A stretch of DNA of 49,750 nt, taken from contig MU266538.1 in the NCBI GenBank assembly GCA_021014945.1, positions 1 to 49,750 on the forward strand. Reading direction: 5' to 3'. The position numbers were made by a program, and so were the translations under genes. The notes below the pieces were generated by a model that worked only from the letters and a program-made list of their open reading frames with translations, was not told the origin of the DNA and made no database searches. This DNA is from Leucogyrophana mollusca. Taxonomy: Eukaryota > Basidiomycota > Agaricomycetes > Boletales. Of the stretch, positions 46,791-49,750 are shown piece after piece. Within the stretch, counting starts at the first letter, position 1. The number at the start of each line of letters is the position of its first letter.

Positions 46791-47433
46791 TAGTTCAGAG
46801 TAGTGGCAGCGGACACGAGGAGTCGGCTTGCAAAGAGCGTGTTCCGTCACATAGTACGTCAGCGCATGTGTCAGCGGGGAAGCAGGTCGTGATGTGTAAA
46901 GCTGGGGGATATACCCCGATTGGGATCCTGTGGCTGGCGTGACCACTGGCATGGAGGCTGGACTTCGGCGCGATGGGTGCGGAGGATTTTGAGTGGCATT
47001 GGGGATTCCGAGAAGCCGTAACACGACCCGAAATCGACGCTAGCACTGACACTGACAGCTGGGCGTCGAAGCGTCGTGTTATCTTACAGCACACTTACCC
47101 CATCGTCATCGGGTTCCCCACCTTGCGTGCCCCTGGTGTGCAAGCCGTGCATCAAACATAAGATCAACATGCACGGACGGTGCGGCGGGTGGCGTCGGAC
47201 TCGGCCTGCGTGCCCGGTGCCGAGAAACTGCCAAATTAGGCAAGCCACTCGTTGAACGCGAGAACAGCGCAGCATCGGCATCGACGGGGCAGTGCACCAC
47301 AGAAGCAGAAGAAGAACTTCAAGAAGCTCAGGCTGCAACCTGACCTGGGCAGTGCAAAGCCTGGCCAGCGCATCTCGATTCTCGCCGCATCGCATCCTTT
47401 GCTTTTCTACCAGTAGCGATCGAGGCAGGCAGG
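46791..47433. other. Upstream region of the heat shock factor gene
   Basis: This 643-bp spacer lies between the repeat array and the start codon. It should contain the promoter and 5' UTR. No TATA box stands out and no coding exon was recognised. Confidence 0.35.
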
Positions 47434-49750
47434 ATGGACTATGGCGATTATAATCAGCAATCGCAGCAACAACAGCAACAGCAGCAACAGCAGCAGAGGG
47501 GGCCATGGGGCCCACAGCTGCTTACGCCCACGCAGCCGTACTACTCGCCCACGCAGCCATCCCCCGACTCACGCCCCACGACGAGCGCACTGAGCCTCAA
47601 CCTGAGCACGCTCTCCGTCGCCTCCCCGACGAACCTCAGCCCCATCAACCCGCCGCAGCACCCGCAGTTCCACCACGCCCACCACCACGGGCACTCCCAC
47701 TCCCAGTCCTCCCTCACCGTATCCCCGATCACCCCCGTCTCGCCCCCAAATTTCTCGCCCGCGCATTTGTCGCCCCAGCCGACCTTCCAGTTCAACTTCG
47801 ACGATCCGGGGCCCCCGTCGTCGTCGCCGTTCGGCCCGGACCCGTTGCTGGCCCAGCGCCGCCCGAGCACGGGCAGCCACTCCACCGCCTCGTCGGACCT
47901 CGCGATCGAGAAGAGCGTGCCGAGGAAACGCAGCTTCACGACGACCGCCCCGAATCCGCAGCAGCCCCAGCCGCACCATGCGCACTCACACTCGCACTCA
48001 TCGCACTTTGGCACCCGCGACGGCCACGCACACGCTCTCCCCCACCCGATCATCACCACCACCGCGTCCTCCCCGCCCCCGCACTCCTCGTCCACACCCA
48101 ACTCGTCAAAGGGCCCGACCCAGATCGATATCAACGCACACCCCAGCTCCCCGTATGACGACTACGATCCGTCCTCCGCGGGCGGTACGGGCTACACCGT
48201 GCTCGACCAGGCCGATTCAGACGACGACGAAAAGGCGAGTCCAGGTGGCGGATCGCAGAGCCAGGTCGGTGTGGGTGGGGCGTCCGTCGGCGTCATCGGG
48301 AAGCCGATGGGCACGAATAACTTTGTCACGAAGCTCTATCAGTGAGTGTCCAACGCGTTTACCTCGCGGCCAGGCGCATCTCTTACGTAATGCCCATAGG
48401 ATGATCAACGATTCAAAGTCCCAGCACTTTATCGCATGGACGGAGCTCGGCACCAGGTGCGTCTCCCCGCGTTGCTCACCGCCTGATATTAACATCGACG
48501 CAGCTTCGTCGTATCGAACGTCGGCGAGTTCAGCAGGAGCATACTGGGCTCGCATTTCAAGCACAATAATGTACGTCGTTGCGCGATATCGCAATCCCTG
48601 CTGACGCCCCACCACAGTTCTCGAGCTTCGTGCGGCAGCTGAATATGTACGGGTTCCACAAGATAAACCGGGTACGCTTCTCCGCTCCGTGCAGGGTTTT
48701 CTCATTGTTTCTCATATCTATTTTGATTCTTCCACCCATCCTGTCCCCGATGGCTCCGCAAACACCTCACCTTCATAACCTACTCCACCCCACCGCAACT
48801 TCAACACACTCAACACACGCCAACAGACCCCCCGCGCCCAGCGCACCTCCACGACCTCCCAAACATGGGAATTCAGCCACCCAAAGTTCCTCCGCGCGCG
48901 CCCCGATCTCCTCGATGCGATCAAGCGCAAGGCCTTGGAGCCGGATCCGAGGGAGCGCGGTCGGTGAGTCTGCGTTTTTTGTTTTTTGATGGTTCTTCGC
49001 TTTTGTGCGGTGAGGAGTTTATTGGGTGGAGACGTGGGGTTGTCTGGAGGAAACGGGGAGCACGTATTGGAGAGAAACGTGAGCTTGTATGGGGAGAATC
49101 TGGGGGCGTATATATGGGAGAAACGGGGAGCATATATGAGGGAGAACCGGACGGACTTCCATCTTTCCCTCGTCATCTTATCAACCCCTCACTCACTCAC
49201 TCACCCACCCACCTCACAGCGTCGAGCTCCCCGGCGAAGTCGCACGCATGCTCGAGGAGATCCGCGAGGAGAACCGCGCGCTCTGGCGCGAAGTCGGGCG
49301 GCTCGGGGGGCGCGTCCCGGGCGAGGGCGAGGGCCTGAAGGGCGCGGACGGGGAGTGGGACGAGGACGGCGACGGGGACGAGGGGTGGGAGCGCGGGGGG
49401 ATGAGTGCCGGGGGGATGAGCGCTGGTGGGAGCGGGATGAGCGCGGGCGGGATGAGTGGGGGGAGTGCGGGTGGGGGTATGAGCGCGGGCGGGGGGATGA
49501 GCGCAGGTGGAGGGATGAGTGCAGGTGGGATGTTCACCTTCGGTGCGGGGATGGGGAACGGAAACGGGGGAGGGGGCGATGCGGAGTGGAGGCGCTGGGC
49601 GGAGCAGGAGATGAGGCGCGATAAGAGGCGGGTGGATCGGCTGACGGGGGCTGTGCGCGTGCTGTGCGAGTCGTTGGGGAAGACGTTGTCGCCGAGTGGT
49701 GAGTGTCTCTTCCCTTCTTTCGTCCCTCCCCTCCCCTCCCTCCCTCCCCT
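47434..49750 (+). CDS. Heat shock factor-type transcription factor, 3' end beyond window
   Basis: Exons seen are 47434-48341, 48400-48456, 48504-48570, 48618-48671, 48827-48963 and 49220-49698. A donor GTGAGT follows at 49699, so the gene continues past the edge. Residues 1-290 are low-complexity: a polyQ tract, His/Ser/Pro-rich segments and a DSDDDEK acidic patch. The HSF DNA-binding domain starts at NNFVTKLYQMINDSK. It continues with FIAWTELGTSFVV, FSRSILGSHFKHNNFSSFVR, and QLNMYGFHKINR, and ends with WEFSHPKFLRARPDLL. This winged helix binds heat shock elements as a trimer, in the nucleus. A helix (EVARMLEEIREENRALWREV) and a second charged helix (RRWAEQEMRRDKRRVDRL), likely oligomerisation coiled coils, flank a Gly-Met-Ser-rich insert. 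Basidiomycete HSFs often keep the TPRAQRTS segment seen here. Confidence 0.92.
47455..47496 (+). repeat. CAG/CAA microsatellite encoding polyglutamine
   Basis: Residues 8-21 of the heat shock factor are glutamine except for one serine. They are encoded by a mixture of CAG and CAA codons, so the tract is not a pure trinucleotide run. It forms part of the disordered N-terminal region. Confidence 0.9.
49397..49533 (+). repeat. Coding minisatellite, GGMSAGG repeats
   Basis: Imperfect 15-18 bp units of the type GGGATGAGCGCGGGCGG encode repeated GGMSAGG peptides between the two predicted coiled-coil segments of the heat shock factor. Copy number is probably variable among strains (inference from repeat type). 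Confidence 0.85.

Noticed and set aside
47541..48158. Long frames on the other strand and in another frame within the first HSF exon
   Set aside because: The low-complexity GC-rich exon leaves several frames open. Only the frame leading into the HSF domain makes sense.

Overview
The window reads as nuclear DNA of a filamentous basidiomycete, most likely an Agaricomycete. Genes lie on both strands and are cut by many short introns, mostly 48-65 bp, with GT(A/G)NGT-type donors and CTNAC/CTGAC-like branch points. The gene families (DUF6533 membrane proteins, a LisH/FLO8-type regulator, a multi-START protein, BTB and F-box proteins, C2-like repeats) are typical of mushroom-forming fungi. No bacterial or organellar features, rRNA, tRNA or CRISPR array were seen. 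All exon structures were worked out by hand from reading frame, splice-site consensus and domain continuity, and are predictions.

Layout. At 0.08-0.16 kb there is a near-perfect hairpin. At 1.5-2.0 kb (+) is a two-exon small secreted cysteine-rich protein. At 2.3-4.0 kb (-) is a ten-exon protein built from three C2-like repeats. 4.0-5.5 kb is unresolved. At 5.5-7.0 kb (-) is a nine-exon UBA/C2H2/UBX protein, a p97/Cdc48 adaptor. At 7.9-9.3 kb (+) is a decayed F-box gene. At 11.3-14.2 kb (+) is a two-pass membrane protein resembling vezatin/Inp2. At 14.6-17.2 kb (-) is a LisH, Pro/Gln/Gly-rich transcriptional regulator. At 17.7-23.2 kb (-) is a 1,730-residue protein with several START-like domains and a C-terminal membrane segment. 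At 23.6-24.9 kb (+) is pyridoxal kinase, divergent from the START gene.

The right half is an accessory-looking region. Three paralogous, apparently intact DUF6533 membrane-protein genes lie in the same orientation at 25.2-27.0, 34.8-36.6 and 39.2-41.0 kb. Each is split into about 14 exons, and each contains the same 8-nt microexon. Next to the first copy is a divergent coiled-coil gene (27.4-28.2 kb). Next to the third copy, in the same relative position, is a decayed fragment of that coiled-coil gene with recognisable intron sequence, so a block of DNA was duplicated. A BTB gene lies at 33.3-34.3 kb. The stretches 28.2-33.3, 36.6-39.2 and 42.1-44.5 kb hold no gene I can support.

From 44.5 to 46.8 kb is an irregular tandem array of at least seven units, 266-438 bp apart. 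After it, from 47.4 kb to the right edge (+), is a heat shock factor-type transcription factor with a long polyQ/His-rich N-terminus and a Gly-Met-Ser minisatellite in its post-DBD region. It is cut by the window end.

The conserved genes are housekeeping or regulatory and show no operon-like pathway link. The novelty lies in the duplicated membrane-protein block, its microexon, and the C2-triplet gene.
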